A stretch of DNA of 64,000 nt from Luteolibacter sp. SL250 (GTDB lineage Bacteria > Verrucomicrobiota > Verrucomicrobiia > Verrucomicrobiales > Akkermansiaceae): assembly GCF_026625605.1 (NCBI RefSeq), contig NZ_CP113054.1, positions 4,836,001 through 4,900,000 on the forward strand, read 5' to 3'. Positions 42,233 to 50,084 of the stretch are shown here, piece by piece. The position numbers and the translations under genes are program-made. The notes beneath the pieces are model-generated. The model did not search any database. It saw only the letters and a program-made list of their open reading frames with translations, and was not told the origin of the DNA. Positions within the stretch are counted from its first letter, which is position 1; every line of letters begins with the position of its first letter.

Positions 42233-42642
42233 CCCCGGCCCCGGTGGGGCCGGTCAGGCGTTCCTTCGCCGCGGATGAACTCCACCGCATCACCCGCTAC
42301 GACGGTGGAGTCCGCACGGTGATCCTCGTCAACACCCCGAAGAAGAAGAAGAGTGCGGGCTCATTGGAATCCTTCCGCTACTTTCCAATCGCCAAGCGGC
42401 CCTGGTTCTGCCATGTTTCCCTCGTCGCAAGACAAGACGGTCCGGCTGAGATGCTTCGAGGTTATTGGGTTTTTCCTCGGGGATGATCATCCGGACCGTT
42501 TTTTTTGCCCGATCAGCTCTGGATTGGAAATGGGGCAGCAGGACAGGAAAGGGCCGGCAGCGCTGGATTCCGTCATCAATTCTCCGATCTCACGCCGGAA
42601 TGGAAATCAGCTTCACCAGGCACTCAGGCCGGTGTGTTCGAG
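42233..42642. other. Intergenic region between phospholipase C and tRNA-Arg
   Basis: Two dyads are visible. ACTCCACCG (42279-42287) pairs with CGGTGGAGT (42303-42311), 15-nt loop. A larger terminator-like structure follows at 42437-42506. An 80-codon open frame (42244-42486) ends between them; it has no family resemblance and is not called. Confidence 0.45.
42437..42506 (+). terminator. Terminator-like structure with long loop
   Basis: ACGGTCCGG (42437-42445) pairs perfectly with CCGGACCGT (42491-42499), followed by eight Ts. The 45-nt loop contains an inner stem CGAGG/CCTCG. It could end the phospholipase transcript or a small RNA transcribed from the preceding 200 bp. Confidence 0.6.
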
Positions 42643-42717
42643 TGGTGGTCCCGGGTGGAATCGAACCACCACCTACGGCTTCGGAGACCATCGTCCTATC
42701 CATTGGACTACGGGACC
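42643..42717 (-). tRNA. tRNA-Arg(CCG)
   Basis: 75 nt, read on the minus strand. Acceptor GGTCCCG/CGGGACC, D stem GTCC/GGAC, anticodon loop CTCCGAA giving anticodon CCG, T arm GGTGG-TTCGATT-CCACC, encoded CCA end. It decodes CGG. Complete cloverleaf with a 5-nt variable loop, no intron. Confidence 0.97.
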
Positions 42718-42818
42718 TTTCTCGCGGAGGCGGGGAGATTTAGCGGCCCGCTCCCCTCTTGGCAAGGAGAAGGGTGGCGAAATTTCCCGCCTCCCTTCTC
42801 CTGCAGATCACAGGGGCG

Positions 42819-44198
42819 TCACTTCACGCAGCCGTCGTAGAAGTGGTAGTCGCCGTCCTTCGCCCAGCGGCTGATGCACAGCGCCAGTTCCCGCGCGTGG
42901 TAGTCGCCCCACTGTGAGGACTCACCGAAGGGGACTTTCTTCCCTTCCGGGATATAGTCCCAGCCGTTCGGGCGGTGGTAGACGCTGTGGAGCAGCAGGC
43001 CGTGATGGCTTTCGTCCGAGGAAAGGTACGGGTCCGCGAACAGGGAGCGGGCGGTGGTGAGTCCGGCCTGCCAATACTTCGCGCCGTCCTCCGATCCGGT
43101 GCCGAGCCAGCGGCCGAGGCGGAGCAGACCTTGTGCGCCGATGGCGGCGGCGGAGGAGTCGATCGGCTCGTGGTCGTTGTCCGGCTGGGAAACGCGGTCG
43201 AGGTAGTCGCCGAGGTGGACGAGCCCGGGAGCGCCGGTGTCCCAGTAGGGCACGCCATCGACGGGGGTGTTCGCGATGAAGAAATCGCAGGTTGCGCGGG
43301 CGGCCTTCTCGAAGATGGCGACCACGGCAGTGCGGCCGCCGAAAGGTGCCAGCGCGTCATCCGGAACGAGGGCGAGGAACTCGAGCTGTTCCGCGAAGCC
43401 GACCATGGCCCAGGCGAGGCCGCGGGTCCAGGTGGTGAAACCGGTGTAGCCCTGCTGGGAGTTCGGGCAGCGGAAGTTGCCATCGTTGGTGTTGAAGACG
43501 GCCTCGTGCGCGGCGCGGCCCCACACATCATAGACGTCCCGGCCCTCACCGTAGAAGACGGAGTATTTCGCGGTGGCCTTGCAGTGGAAGATGAGGCGCT
43601 CCAGCAGGTCGGTTTCCTTGTCACCCTCGTCCATGGCCTTGTGGCCGAGCAGCCATGAGCAGGCGAGCGCGCGGCAGGAACGGATGGTGTCCACGAACAG
43701 GGAGTGCGGGCCGTTGAAGGAGTAGAGGTATCCGCCGCCGTCGGAGGTCGGGGTGAAGCGGCGGGCCTGGGACGCGCCGGAAAGCTTCAGCGCCAGGATG
43801 TTGAACTCCCGCTCCCACTTGTCCTGCGGGATGCGGCCTTCCTTGATGAGGCGCAGCAGGTTGCCGTAGGTGGAGACGTTGTTGAATCCATGGTCATGCA
43901 CGCCGAAGTGGCTGACGTGCGGGGCCATCAGCTCGACGGTGTTTTTCCGCGCGTAGTCGAGATGCCATTCGTCACCCGTCGCGTCGAACTGGAGCAACGC
44001 GGAGCCGAAGACGAACCCCTGCGTCCATTCCGTCCAGCCGCGCGTGGTGTATTTCCCGGCGGCGGTGAATACGGGCGAACCTTTGGCTGTATCATATTCG
44101 GCGTCGATCCGGCGGATCTTCGCATCGGAATACTGCCAGAGCTTGTCGATCGCCGGTTGCAGGTCGGCGGCGGTGAGATTTTGGTCGATGTTGAGCAT
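42819..44198 (-). CDS. Glycoside hydrolase family 88 (unsaturated glucuronyl hydrolase-like)
   Basis: 459 aa alpha/alpha6 barrel protein. A family-88-type catalytic Asp is likely in VHDHGFNNVSTYG, with the second acid near SLFVDTIRSCRALA. Other barrel features include RGWTEWTQGF and GFTTWTRGLAWAMVGFAEQLEFL. GH88 enzymes remove unsaturated uronic acids from lyase-generated oligosaccharides. No signal peptide is evident, so the enzyme is cytoplasmic. The SDR gene upstream runs in the same direction; a role in uronate use is plausible but inferred. The gene lies between two repeat elements. Confidence 0.87.
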   Translation of the reverse strand: MLNIDQNLTAADLQPAIDKLWQYSDAKIRRIDAEYDTAKGSPVFTAAGKYTTRGWTEWTQGFVFGSALLQFDATGDEWHLDYARKNTVELMAPHVSHFGVHDHGFNNVSTYGNLLRLIKEGRIPQDKWEREFNILALKLSGASQARRFTPTSDGGGYLYSFNGPHSLFVDTIRSCRALACSWLLGHKAMDEGDKETDLLERLIFHCKATAKYSVFYGEGRDVYDVWGRAAHEAVFNTNDGNFRCPNSQQGYTGFTTWTRGLAWAMVGFAEQLEFLALVPDDALAPFGGRTAVVAIFEKAARATCDFFIANTPVDGVPYWDTGAPGLVHLGDYLDRVSQPDNDHEPIDSSAAAIGAQGLLRLGRWLGTGSEDGAKYWQAGLTTARSLFADPYLSSDESHHGLLLHSVYHRPNGWDYIPEGKKVPFGESSQWGDYHARELALCISRWAKDGDYHFYDGCVK

Positions 44199-44224
44199 GG
44201 GTCTGTGGATAGAAGATTTGGATC

Positions 44225-44312
44225 AACCACGGATGGACGCGGATGAACACGGATGAGAAAAGGGAGGCAGGCTGTTCGCTTTATCTGTGTCCATCTGCGT
44301 TCATCTGCGGTT
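44225..44312. repeat. Inverted pair of GGATGxACxC decamer repeats
   Basis: A 32-nt block at 44225-44256 (AACCACGGATGGACGCGGAT...) is mirrored by 44281-44312, which read as its reverse complement agrees at about 25 of 32 positions, all differences being purine transitions. Each block is made of 10-nt units (CGGATGGACG, CGGATGAACA). It fills the 125-bp gap between the SDR and GH88 genes. Comparable ...GGATGAACACGGATG... sequences are common dispersed repeats in many bacterial phyla (from memory). Confidence 0.75.
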
Positions 44313-44323
44313 TGAATTTCTTT

Positions 44324-45130
44324 TCAGAGCTTTTCGATGTGGAAGCCACCGTCGAGGTAGATGGCGTCCCCGGTGGTGAAAGGCCAGTCTCCGGCGGCGA
44401 AGGAACGGACGGCGCGGCCGACATCCTCCGGGTTGCCCCAGCGCTTCGCGGGGACGGTGGAGCCGCTGTCGATGATGGCGTCGTACTTCTCCTTCACGCC
44501 GGAGGTCATGTCCGTGGCCATGATGCCGGGGCGAAGCTCGATGACCTGGGCGATCTCCGCGAGGCGCAGCGCCCACAGCTTTGACGCCATGGCGAGGCCC
44601 GCCTTCGACACGCAATACTCGCCCCGGTTCAGCGAGGCCGCCGTGGCGGAAATGGAGGAGACGAAGACCATCTTGTAGCCGCCGGGCACCGGGCAGTCGG
44701 CGGCGCCGCGCTCCAGCCAATGGTTCGCCACATCCTGCGCGAGGAAGTAGGGGGCCTTCAGATTCACCTCGATGAGCTTGTCGAAGCTGTCCTCGGAGGC
44801 TTCGGAAATGTCCTTCCGCTCCGGCGGGGCGATGCCCGCGTTGGAGACGAAGACGTCCAGCTTGCCCAGCAGGCGGATGGCCAGACGAACCAACGAGCGG
44901 CGGTCCATGTTCTTGCCGAGGTCCGCACCCAGCACGGGGAACTGCGCATCCGCACGCGGCGAGATGTTCTGGCAAGCCTCCGCCGTCTCCTGCGCAGCGA
45001 ACTTGTTGCCGGCATAGTGGATGGCCACATCGAACCCGGCCTTCGCCAGTTCAATGGCGATGCCACGGCCAAGGCCGCGGCTGGATCCGGTCACAAGGGC
45101 GGTGGGGGCGGATGAATTTTCCTCAGGCAT
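44324..45130 (-). CDS. SDR family oxidoreductase (3-ketoacyl-ACP-reductase-like)
   Basis: 268 aa. Start at 45130 (MPEENSSAPTALVTGSSRGLG) chosen over the upstream frame, which covers repeat sequence. Cofactor site TGSSRGLGRG; SNAG substrate-side motif; Ser-Tyr-Lys triad as SSISATAASLNRGEYCVSKAG. The C-terminal YLDGGFHIEKL fits classical SDRs. It precedes the GH88 gene and may act on the same uronate or sugar; 3-ketoacyl reductase, gluconate or glucose dehydrogenase activities are equally possible. Confidence 0.85.
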   Translation of the reverse strand: MPEENSSAPTALVTGSSRGLGRGIAIELAKAGFDVAIHYAGNKFAAQETAEACQNISPRADAQFPVLGADLGKNMDRRSLVRLAIRLLGKLDVFVSNAGIAPPERKDISEASEDSFDKLIEVNLKAPYFLAQDVANHWLERGAADCPVPGGYKMVFVSSISATAASLNRGEYCVSKAGLAMASKLWALRLAEIAQVIELRPGIMATDMTSGVKEKYDAIIDSGSTVPAKRWGNPEDVGRAVRSFAAGDWPFTTGDAIYLDGGFHIEKL

Positions 45131-45500
45131 GACAGAAGGGTAGAAGTGAATTTTGTTGGATGCAATAAAAAGACATCGGGAGCTTTGGCATCCGAAAAGG
45201 GACATTTCATCCCTGTCCCGTTCCAGAGGTCAAGAACCCGGTTGCGGAGCATCGGGACAGCAAAGGGACATGACAATCCCGAGGATGGCGTCGCGCACTC
45301 ATCTCCTATCCAACAACTTACACGGAAATGGACAAACGGGACATTTCCGGGACAGGACGGATTTGTCCCCAGGGAAAAGGGAAAGGGACACAGGGGGGCT
45401 TATAAGAAGCCCCCCGTGTCCCGATCCCGGCACTTTGGTCTGGAGATGCGTAGCTTGATGAAACACTTCTCCGAGCTGAAGCCAGAGGACCCTGCCGGAG
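45131..45500. repeat. 370-bp region with ten GGGACA/TGTCCC hexamers and a 16-bp hairpin
   Basis: GGGACA occurs at 45199, 45254, 45265, 45338, 45349 and 45385; its complement TGTCCC at 45214, 45364 and 45417. A nearly perfect hairpin lies at 45385-45422: GGGACAC, a bulged A, GGGGGGCTT, loop ATAAG, AAGCCCCCC, GTGTCCC. The region contains no gene that I can support. It lies upstream of the SDR gene start (45130) and downstream of the unknown gene at 45501-46451. Confidence 0.7.
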
Positions 45501-46451
45501 TCACAGGCACAGCCGGTGCATCCACAGTCCGGGGCGGTGGCGGCGCTTCGGTCTGCGGACGAACTTCGGCAGCTCCGCCGTTTTCTCGAAGCAGAACCGC
45601 CGCGGCAGGTCCGTGTAGAGGGATACCGGAGCGTCCTTCACGTTCTTCAACCGCGCTCCGCTGACCGGGCTGTGATACCAGATCCGGCGGATGCCCAGTT
45701 CCTCCACGATGAAGCGGATGGCCGCGCAGAGCATCGCCTCATCCCAGAACTGGCGGGAAAGCCTGAGCCGCTCATTCCAGTAGCGGAGCACCAGTGCAGC
45801 ATCGATCTCCACACCGCGCACCCTGACGGTGGTGAGCTGCTGCGAAAGGATGCGGTCCACGTCCCAGCGTACCTCGCGCAGACGGTCATTCTGGATTTCC
45901 TCGATGAGCGCCTCACCCGTGCTCCAGTCCAGGTCGATGCGCGCCCAGGCGAGCGTACGGTGAAGCCCCCGGTGGATGGGATGGAACCTCCGTTCAAAGG
46001 GATCGCGGTCCCGCTCGGGCTGGATGCGGTTCATCCACTCCACGTCATGGCTGTTGAGATTGAGCTGGAGCACGATGTTCCATGCACGGTTGCCCTTGCG
46101 GGTTGTCTGCGACCAGCCTCCGTACAAACCGGCGGTAAGGCGGTATGTTTCCGTCTCCTGCGGCCAGAGCATGTCCAGATCCCCCGGCGTGATTGCTTTC
46201 TTTCCGAGCGATCCGAGCCATGTCCTGATCTGTGGCTTTTCGAACAGTCTGCCCAGTGATGTCTTTTTCAGTTCCTCATGGCAGGCGCGTTCCATTCCCA
46301 TCCGGAGGAGGGAGATGGCGTAGCCGTCCTTGCCATAGGTGAAGAGCGTGCGTCCCCCGGGCAGGAGGGACAGAAGCTCTTCGGCTTCGTCTTGTTTCAT
46401 GCGATCTCGCGTCGCGGGCATGATCAGCCCGTCTTGTTTTTCTGGTTCCAT
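45501..46451 (-). CDS. Hypothetical protein of unknown family
   Basis: 316 aa from the ATG at 46451 (a GTG at 46460 is also possible). It has no signal peptide or TM helix. Sequence is well-mixed and globular. The C-terminal third (FWDEAMLCAAIRFIVEELGIRRIWYH ... SLYTDLPRRFCFEKTAELPKFVRR) has the amphipathic pattern of a GNAT-like or nuclease-like domain, but no certain family motif. WLGSLGKK and RAWNIVLQLNLNSHDVEWM are also distinctive. The C-terminus is basic, RRPKRRHRPGLWMHRLCL. It lies alone between a regulatory-looking repeat cluster and an unlinked small membrane gene. Function unknown. Confidence 0.65.
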   Translation of the reverse strand: MEPEKQDGLIMPATRDRMKQDEAEELLSLLPGGRTLFTYGKDGYAISLLRMGMERACHEELKKTSLGRLFEKPQIRTWLGSLGKKAITPGDLDMLWPQETETYRLTAGLYGGWSQTTRKGNRAWNIVLQLNLNSHDVEWMNRIQPERDRDPFERRFHPIHRGLHRTLAWARIDLDWSTGEALIEEIQNDRLREVRWDVDRILSQQLTTVRVRGVEIDAALVLRYWNERLRLSRQFWDEAMLCAAIRFIVEELGIRRIWYHSPVSGARLKNVKDAPVSLYTDLPRRFCFEKTAELPKFVRRPKRRHRPGLWMHRLCL

Positions 46452-46619
46452 GGAAGCCACCGCGAAAGGAGCGGCGGCATGTGCACTGATGACCCGCCTT
46501 CAGGAAAGGAAGGCGGCATCGGGATCAGGGCCTGGAACTCGGGACACGCATGATGGTGCGGGGTAAGATGGAGATACGGCTAACAGACCGGCGGAGATAC
46601 GTCAAGGATAGGAGTCGGG

Positions 46620-46648
46620 GATAGCGGACCTCGCGAGAGATTCCATGG
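46620..46648 (+). repeat. Diverged GTAGCG-type hairpin repeat
   Basis: GATAGCGGACCTCGCGAGAG... on the plus strand, related to the four minus- and plus-strand copies described at 47281, 48374, 54934 and 55042. GGACCTC and GAGATTCC can pair imperfectly around GCGA. This copy lies upstream of the 46730 gene, not after a stop codon. Confidence 0.4.
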
Positions 46649-46729
46649 GGATGGAGCGAGGCCTCAGTCCCCGCTGCCCCAGACTTTGGATTGCAGTGAG
46701 CCATCGCAGCCGTGATAGGATGACATCAC

Positions 46730-47254
46730 ATGCGTGATACTCCCCCAGCCGCTACCGGATTCAAATGGTTACTCCGCATCGTGGCCCTGGTGGTATTGGT
46801 CGTCATCCTGTCCTATGGTGCCATCATCGTTGCGCTATTCATTCGATTCCCCCCACCCGATGAACTCACCGACCGCATCCCGACCGCAACGGAAACAGGC
46901 AAACTGGCTGCGGCAGGCTACCCGCATCCTGTCACCCGCATCGTAGACATCGATACCACTGGCGGCATGACCGGAGATGGAGAGACGTTGAAAATCCTCT
47001 GCTTTCCTACCGACCAGATCGAGAAGATGAAAAGCGTCATCGCTTCGTCACAAAGCGCCGCCGGGGAGTGGCGGGCAGGGCTCCCCGCCGAGCGATGGTG
47101 GATCTCATACATGGGGAGAAAGATCCCGCACGAACTGGCACTTCAGGAGCACGCCCCAGCGGAGGATTATATCCATCTGAAGGTTTCACCGCACGCCTGC
47201 CTCATCATCGACAAGAAGAGAGGAATCAGTTATGAATATCGTCTTTTCTGGTAA
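46730..47254 (+). CDS. Hypothetical membrane-anchored protein
   Basis: 174 aa with one N-terminal transmembrane helix (WLLRIVALVVLVVILSYGAIIVALFI), followed by an outer domain of about 130 residues with no recognised family (DTTGGMTGDGETLKILCFPTDQIE, GLPAERWWISYMG). It ends RLFW. The gene stands alone between divergent and convergent neighbours. Function unknown. Confidence 0.65.
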   Translation: MRDTPPAATGFKWLLRIVALVVLVVILSYGAIIVALFIRFPPPDELTDRIPTATETGKLAAAGYPHPVTRIVDIDTTGGMTGDGETLKILCFPTDQIEKMKSVIASSQSAAGEWRAGLPAERWWISYMGRKIPHELALQEHAPAEDYIHLKVSPHACLIIDKKRGISYEYRLFW

Positions 47255-47280
47255 GAATATGAGGTGAGGACGCCATCTTC

Positions 47281-47309
47281 CCCGCCGAAGGTCTCACGAA
47301 CTTCGCTAC
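47281..47309 (-). repeat. 3'-end hairpin of GTAGCG family (copy A)
   Basis: Read on the minus strand: GTAGCGAAGTTCGTGAGACC, then TTCGGCGGG. CGAAG pairs with CTTCG around TTCGTGAGAC. The TAG inside GTAGCG is the stop codon of the SRPBCC gene, so the element overlaps the end of the coding region. Confidence 0.65.
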
Positions 47310-48241
47310 ATCTCCCCCATCCACGCACCGGCCTGCTCCCCGCGCTCCAGATACCATTTCAGCGCGAACAGCGAAGCGGACCAGCCGAGCTTGTATTCCC
47401 ACACGGCGTAGGAACTGAAGGGCATCTTCGCGTGCCTGAAGTCGAGGCGGGTCCCGCCCTCCCCTTCCTCCTCCATTTTCCAACTGACCGTGGATGAAGA
47501 CTCTCCGAACCAGGAATAAACCAACCGGCTGCCCTCCACATATTCCTCGATCCGCCCGGGACCATCTCCGCCTTCCTCCTCCATTTCCCAGCCGAATGAA
47601 TATCGTCCTCCGGTGTGGTTCTCGATCACAGCGTCCTCCCCACTCATCCGCTCCCACTTCCGCAGTTCCGCCACATCCGTGAGCGCGGAGAAAACAGCCT
47701 GCGGTGATGCGGCGATCCGGATGGAGAAATTGATCTCGTCATCGACATCATGCTCCGGAATCCCCGGCCCCGCGTCCCCGTCCTCCAGCAGCCCGCGCAG
47801 GCGGCTGATGGCGTAATCCCACGATTGCTTCTGGAAACTCATGCCTTCCGGGTCATAGCCGAAATAAGCCCCTGAAGGAGCATCATGCCCGGCCTGTTGG
47901 CTGACAGAGAGCATGACGCCGTCGTCGTGGGGCGCGAACCCTACATCCAGGCGGGTGGGGTACCCGTTGATGAACCAGGTGAGGGAGAGGAAGGAATGTT
48001 CCCGCACCTCCTCCACCCGGTGCCTGCCGGACTGGAGGGGCAGCTTGGAACTGATGAGGAAGTCACCGCCCGCCCGGCATTCGACGGTGGCGCGGGTGGC
48101 CAGCCATCCGGCAAGGCGGGCGTCTTCCGTCCAGTATTCCCAGCACCGCGCAGGGCTACTACGGATCAGGTAGTGGGTGGTGCAACCATACGGCTTTTCC
48201 TCATGGGAAAGATCGGCACCCTCTCCGGGATCAACACTCAT
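47306..48241 (-). CDS. Tandem SRPBCC (START/Bet v1-like) protein
   Basis: 311 aa with two SRPBCC domains in tandem. Domain 1 (HYLIRSSPARCWEYWTEDARLAGWLATRATVE) and domain 2 (NFSIRIAASPQAVFSALTDVAELRKWE) each begin with the typical helix-grip entry; WFGESSSTVSWKMEEEGEGG lies in domain 2. Hydrophobic-ligand binding or polyketide-cyclase-like roles are known for the fold; the specific function is unknown. The ATG at 48241 lies in a 15-bp inverted repeat (48228-48263) and may be translationally controlled. The stop codon is inside hairpin copy A. Confidence 0.8.
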   Translation of the reverse strand: MSVDPGEGADLSHEEKPYGCTTHYLIRSSPARCWEYWTEDARLAGWLATRATVECRAGGDFLISSKLPLQSGRHRVEEVREHSFLSLTWFINGYPTRLDVGFAPHDDGVMLSVSQQAGHDAPSGAYFGYDPEGMSFQKQSWDYAISRLRGLLEDGDAGPGIPEHDVDDEINFSIRIAASPQAVFSALTDVAELRKWERMSGEDAVIENHTGGRYSFGWEMEEEGGDGPGRIEEYVEGSRLVYSWFGESSSTVSWKMEEEGEGGTRLDFRHAKMPFSSYAVWEYKLGWSASLFALKWYLERGEQAGAWMGEM

Positions 48242-48263
48242 GCGGCATCATGAGTGTGGATCC
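48228..48263 (-). promoter_or_regulatory. Inverted repeat burying the SRPBCC start codon
   Basis: GGATCAACACTCATG (48228-48242) and CATGAGTGTGGATCC (48249-48263) form a 15-bp stem with one mismatch and a 6-nt loop (CGGCAT). In the minus-strand mRNA the start ATG at 48239-48241 lies inside the stem. This would limit ribosome access until the structure is opened. The palindrome makes both strands start an open frame with MSVDP. Regulation is inferred from structure. Confidence 0.5.
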
Positions 48264-48373
48264 CCCGGATGGGTCAAGGAAGAGATGGGGTGATGGAGCA
48301 GCGGATCTTATGGGAGATTCGGCGGGGGCACTCCGCCCATCCCTGGACAGCGTATCTGATGGATGCCATCTCC

Positions 48374-48402
48374 CCCACCGAAGGTCTCACGATTTTCGCT
48401 AC
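48374..48402 (-). repeat. 3'-end hairpin of GTAGCG family (copy B)
   Basis: On the minus strand: GTAGCGAAAATCGTGAGACC, then TTCGG. It starts 6 bp beyond the stop codon of the SDR gene (stop 48409-48411), in the sense orientation of that gene. Weaker pairing than copies A and C (CGAA with TTCG). Confidence 0.6.
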
Positions 48403-48408
48403 CCCACC

Positions 48409-49146
48409 TCACTGCCCGCCTGCGGTAGGACGGATGATGATCTCATTCACATCCACATCCGCCGGTTGCCCGATGGCGTAGGCAATGCCGCGGGCGATGG
48501 CGTCCGGGGTGAGGGCCACGGCGCGGAAGTCGTCGATCATCTTCTTGGTGTCCGGATCCGAGATGGTGTGGGCCAGCTCGGACTCCACGACGCCGGGGGA
48601 GATGATGGTCACGCGCACGTCCTTGTTCTCCAGGCGCAGGCCTTCGGAAATGGCGCGCACGGCGAACTTCGTGCCGGAATAAACCGCACACGTCGGCCAT
48701 ACCTGGAAGCCGCCGATGGATGACACATTGATGACCTGGCCGGACCGGCGGGACTGCATGTGCGGCAGCACGGCGGCGATGCCATGGAGCACGCCGCGGA
48801 TGTTCACGTCGATCATCTGGTTCCACTCCGCGACCTTCAGCTCATGCAGCGGGGAAAGCGGCATGACACCCGCGTTGTTGATGATGACGTCGATGCGCCC
48901 GAACTTGTCCAACGCGAAGTCCGCGAAGGCCTGCGTGTCCTCAAGGCTGGTGACATCGAGCGATTTGATTTCAACCTGTCCTCCCGCACCGCGGATCTCC
49001 CCGGCGAGCTTTTCCAGACGGTCCACCCGGCGTGCGCCGAGGACGACGGTGTGGCCCAGCGCGGCGAGGTGGCGGGCGGTGGCTTCGCCGATGCCGCTGC
49101 TGGCTCCGGTGATGAGGATGATTTTGGATTCGGTGGTGGTATTCAT
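48409..49146 (-). CDS. SDR family oxidoreductase (YdfG-like)
   Basis: 245 aa classical short-chain dehydrogenase: NAD(P) site ITGASSGIGEATARHLA, NNAGVMPLSP, Ser-Tyr-Lys triad (NVSSIGGFQVWPTCAVYSGTKFA). Members oxidise small hydroxy acids, serine-like compounds or sugars; the specific substrate is unknown. It follows another SDR gene (51-bp gap) in the same direction, both divergent from the AraC regulator at 50085, so the three probably form one regulatory unit. Confidence 0.87.
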   Translation of the reverse strand: MNTTTESKIILITGASSGIGEATARHLAALGHTVVLGARRVDRLEKLAGEIRGAGGQVEIKSLDVTSLEDTQAFADFALDKFGRIDVIINNAGVMPLSPLHELKVAEWNQMIDVNIRGVLHGIAAVLPHMQSRRSGQVINVSSIGGFQVWPTCAVYSGTKFAVRAISEGLRLENKDVRVTIISPGVVESELAHTISDPDTKKMIDDFRAVALTPDAIARGIAYAIGQPADVDVNEIIIRPTAGGQ

Positions 49147-49197
49147 GGGATCAAGTTTCTGGTTTTCAGTGTTCAGTTTTCAGGAAGAGACGAAGTG

Positions 49198-49959
49198 TCA
49201 GATAAAGAGGCCGCCGGAGGCCTCGATACGCTGGGCATTGACCCAGCGGCCTTCGTCGGAGCAGAGGAAGACGGACACGCCCGCGATGTCATCCGGCTGC
49301 GCGGTCCGCCCGAGCGCGGTCTGAGAGACGATGGCGCCGCGGATGGCGGGATTCCCGAGGGAGGCGCTGGTGAAATCCGTCTCCGCGGGGCCGGGAGCTA
49401 CTGTGTTCGCCGTAATGCCACGCGGCCCCAGTTCCTTCGCCAGGTAGCGGGTGTAGACCTCCACCGCACCTTTCATCGCCGCGTAGGCGGAGTAGCCGGG
49501 CAGGGTGAAGCGGGCCAGCCCCGTGGAGGTGTTGACGATGCGGCCACCGTCCGCCAACAACGGCAGCAGCGTCTGGGTGAGGAAGTAGACGCCCTTGAAG
49601 TGGACGTTGAACAGGCGGTCGAAGTCCTCCTCGGACATCTCCGCCAACGGGCCGCGCACATCCATGCCCGCGTTGTTGAGCAGGAAGTCGAAGCTCTCCC
49701 GACCCCAGGTTTCCCTCAGGGCGGTGGCGGCCGCTTCCGCGAAGGCGGGGAAGGATGAGGAAATGCCGGTGTCCAGGAACAGCGCGGCGGCTTTCCGTCC
49801 CGTGCCACGGATCTCCTCCACGACAGCCTCCGCTTCGTCCTTTCCACTGCGGTAGGTGAGGATCACGTCGGCTCCGTGGTCCGCCAGTTGCAGGGCGGTT
49901 GCCCGGCCCAGCCCGCGGCTGCCACCGGTGATGAGTGCGATCTTTGCGTTCAGTTTCAT
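49198..49959 (-). CDS. SDR family oxidoreductase
   Basis: 253 aa from ATG 49959 (the frame continues upstream into the promoter region). TGGSRGLGRATALQLADHGAD is the cofactor site; NNAGMDVRGPL; Ser-Tyr-Lys triad NTSTGLARFTLPGYSAYAAMKGA; C-terminal VNAQRIEASGGLFI. Paralogue of the SDR at 48409. It is the first gene after the divergent AraC regulator, whose target it likely is. Typical pattern: AraC regulators with N-terminal type-I domain often control adjacent SDR or aldo-keto reductase genes. Confidence 0.87.
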   Translation of the reverse strand: MKLNAKIALITGGSRGLGRATALQLADHGADVILTYRSGKDEAEAVVEEIRGTGRKAAALFLDTGISSSFPAFAEAAATALRETWGRESFDFLLNNAGMDVRGPLAEMSEEDFDRLFNVHFKGVYFLTQTLLPLLADGGRIVNTSTGLARFTLPGYSAYAAMKGAVEVYTRYLAKELGPRGITANTVAPGPAETDFTSASLGNPAIRGAIVSQTALGRTAQPDDIAGVSVFLCSDEGRWVNAQRIEASGGLFI

Positions 49960-50084
49960 GACGGGAACACGGTGCCACAGAAGATGCCCCATCCACAATA
50001 CCCACACCTCCCGAATGATTGCCTGATTCTATCACCCGATAGATCCCTGTTGCCAAATCCACCCCGATCCTTGTCTATTCCTCC

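Noticed and set aside
42244-42486. 80-codon plus-strand frame after phospholipase C
   Set aside because: No family resemblance, no ribosome-binding site, and it overlaps two hairpin dyads.
45385-45422. Long hairpin as a factor-independent terminator of the unknown gene
   Set aside because: No U-tract on either side, and the hexamer arrangement is better explained as part of the GGGACA cluster.
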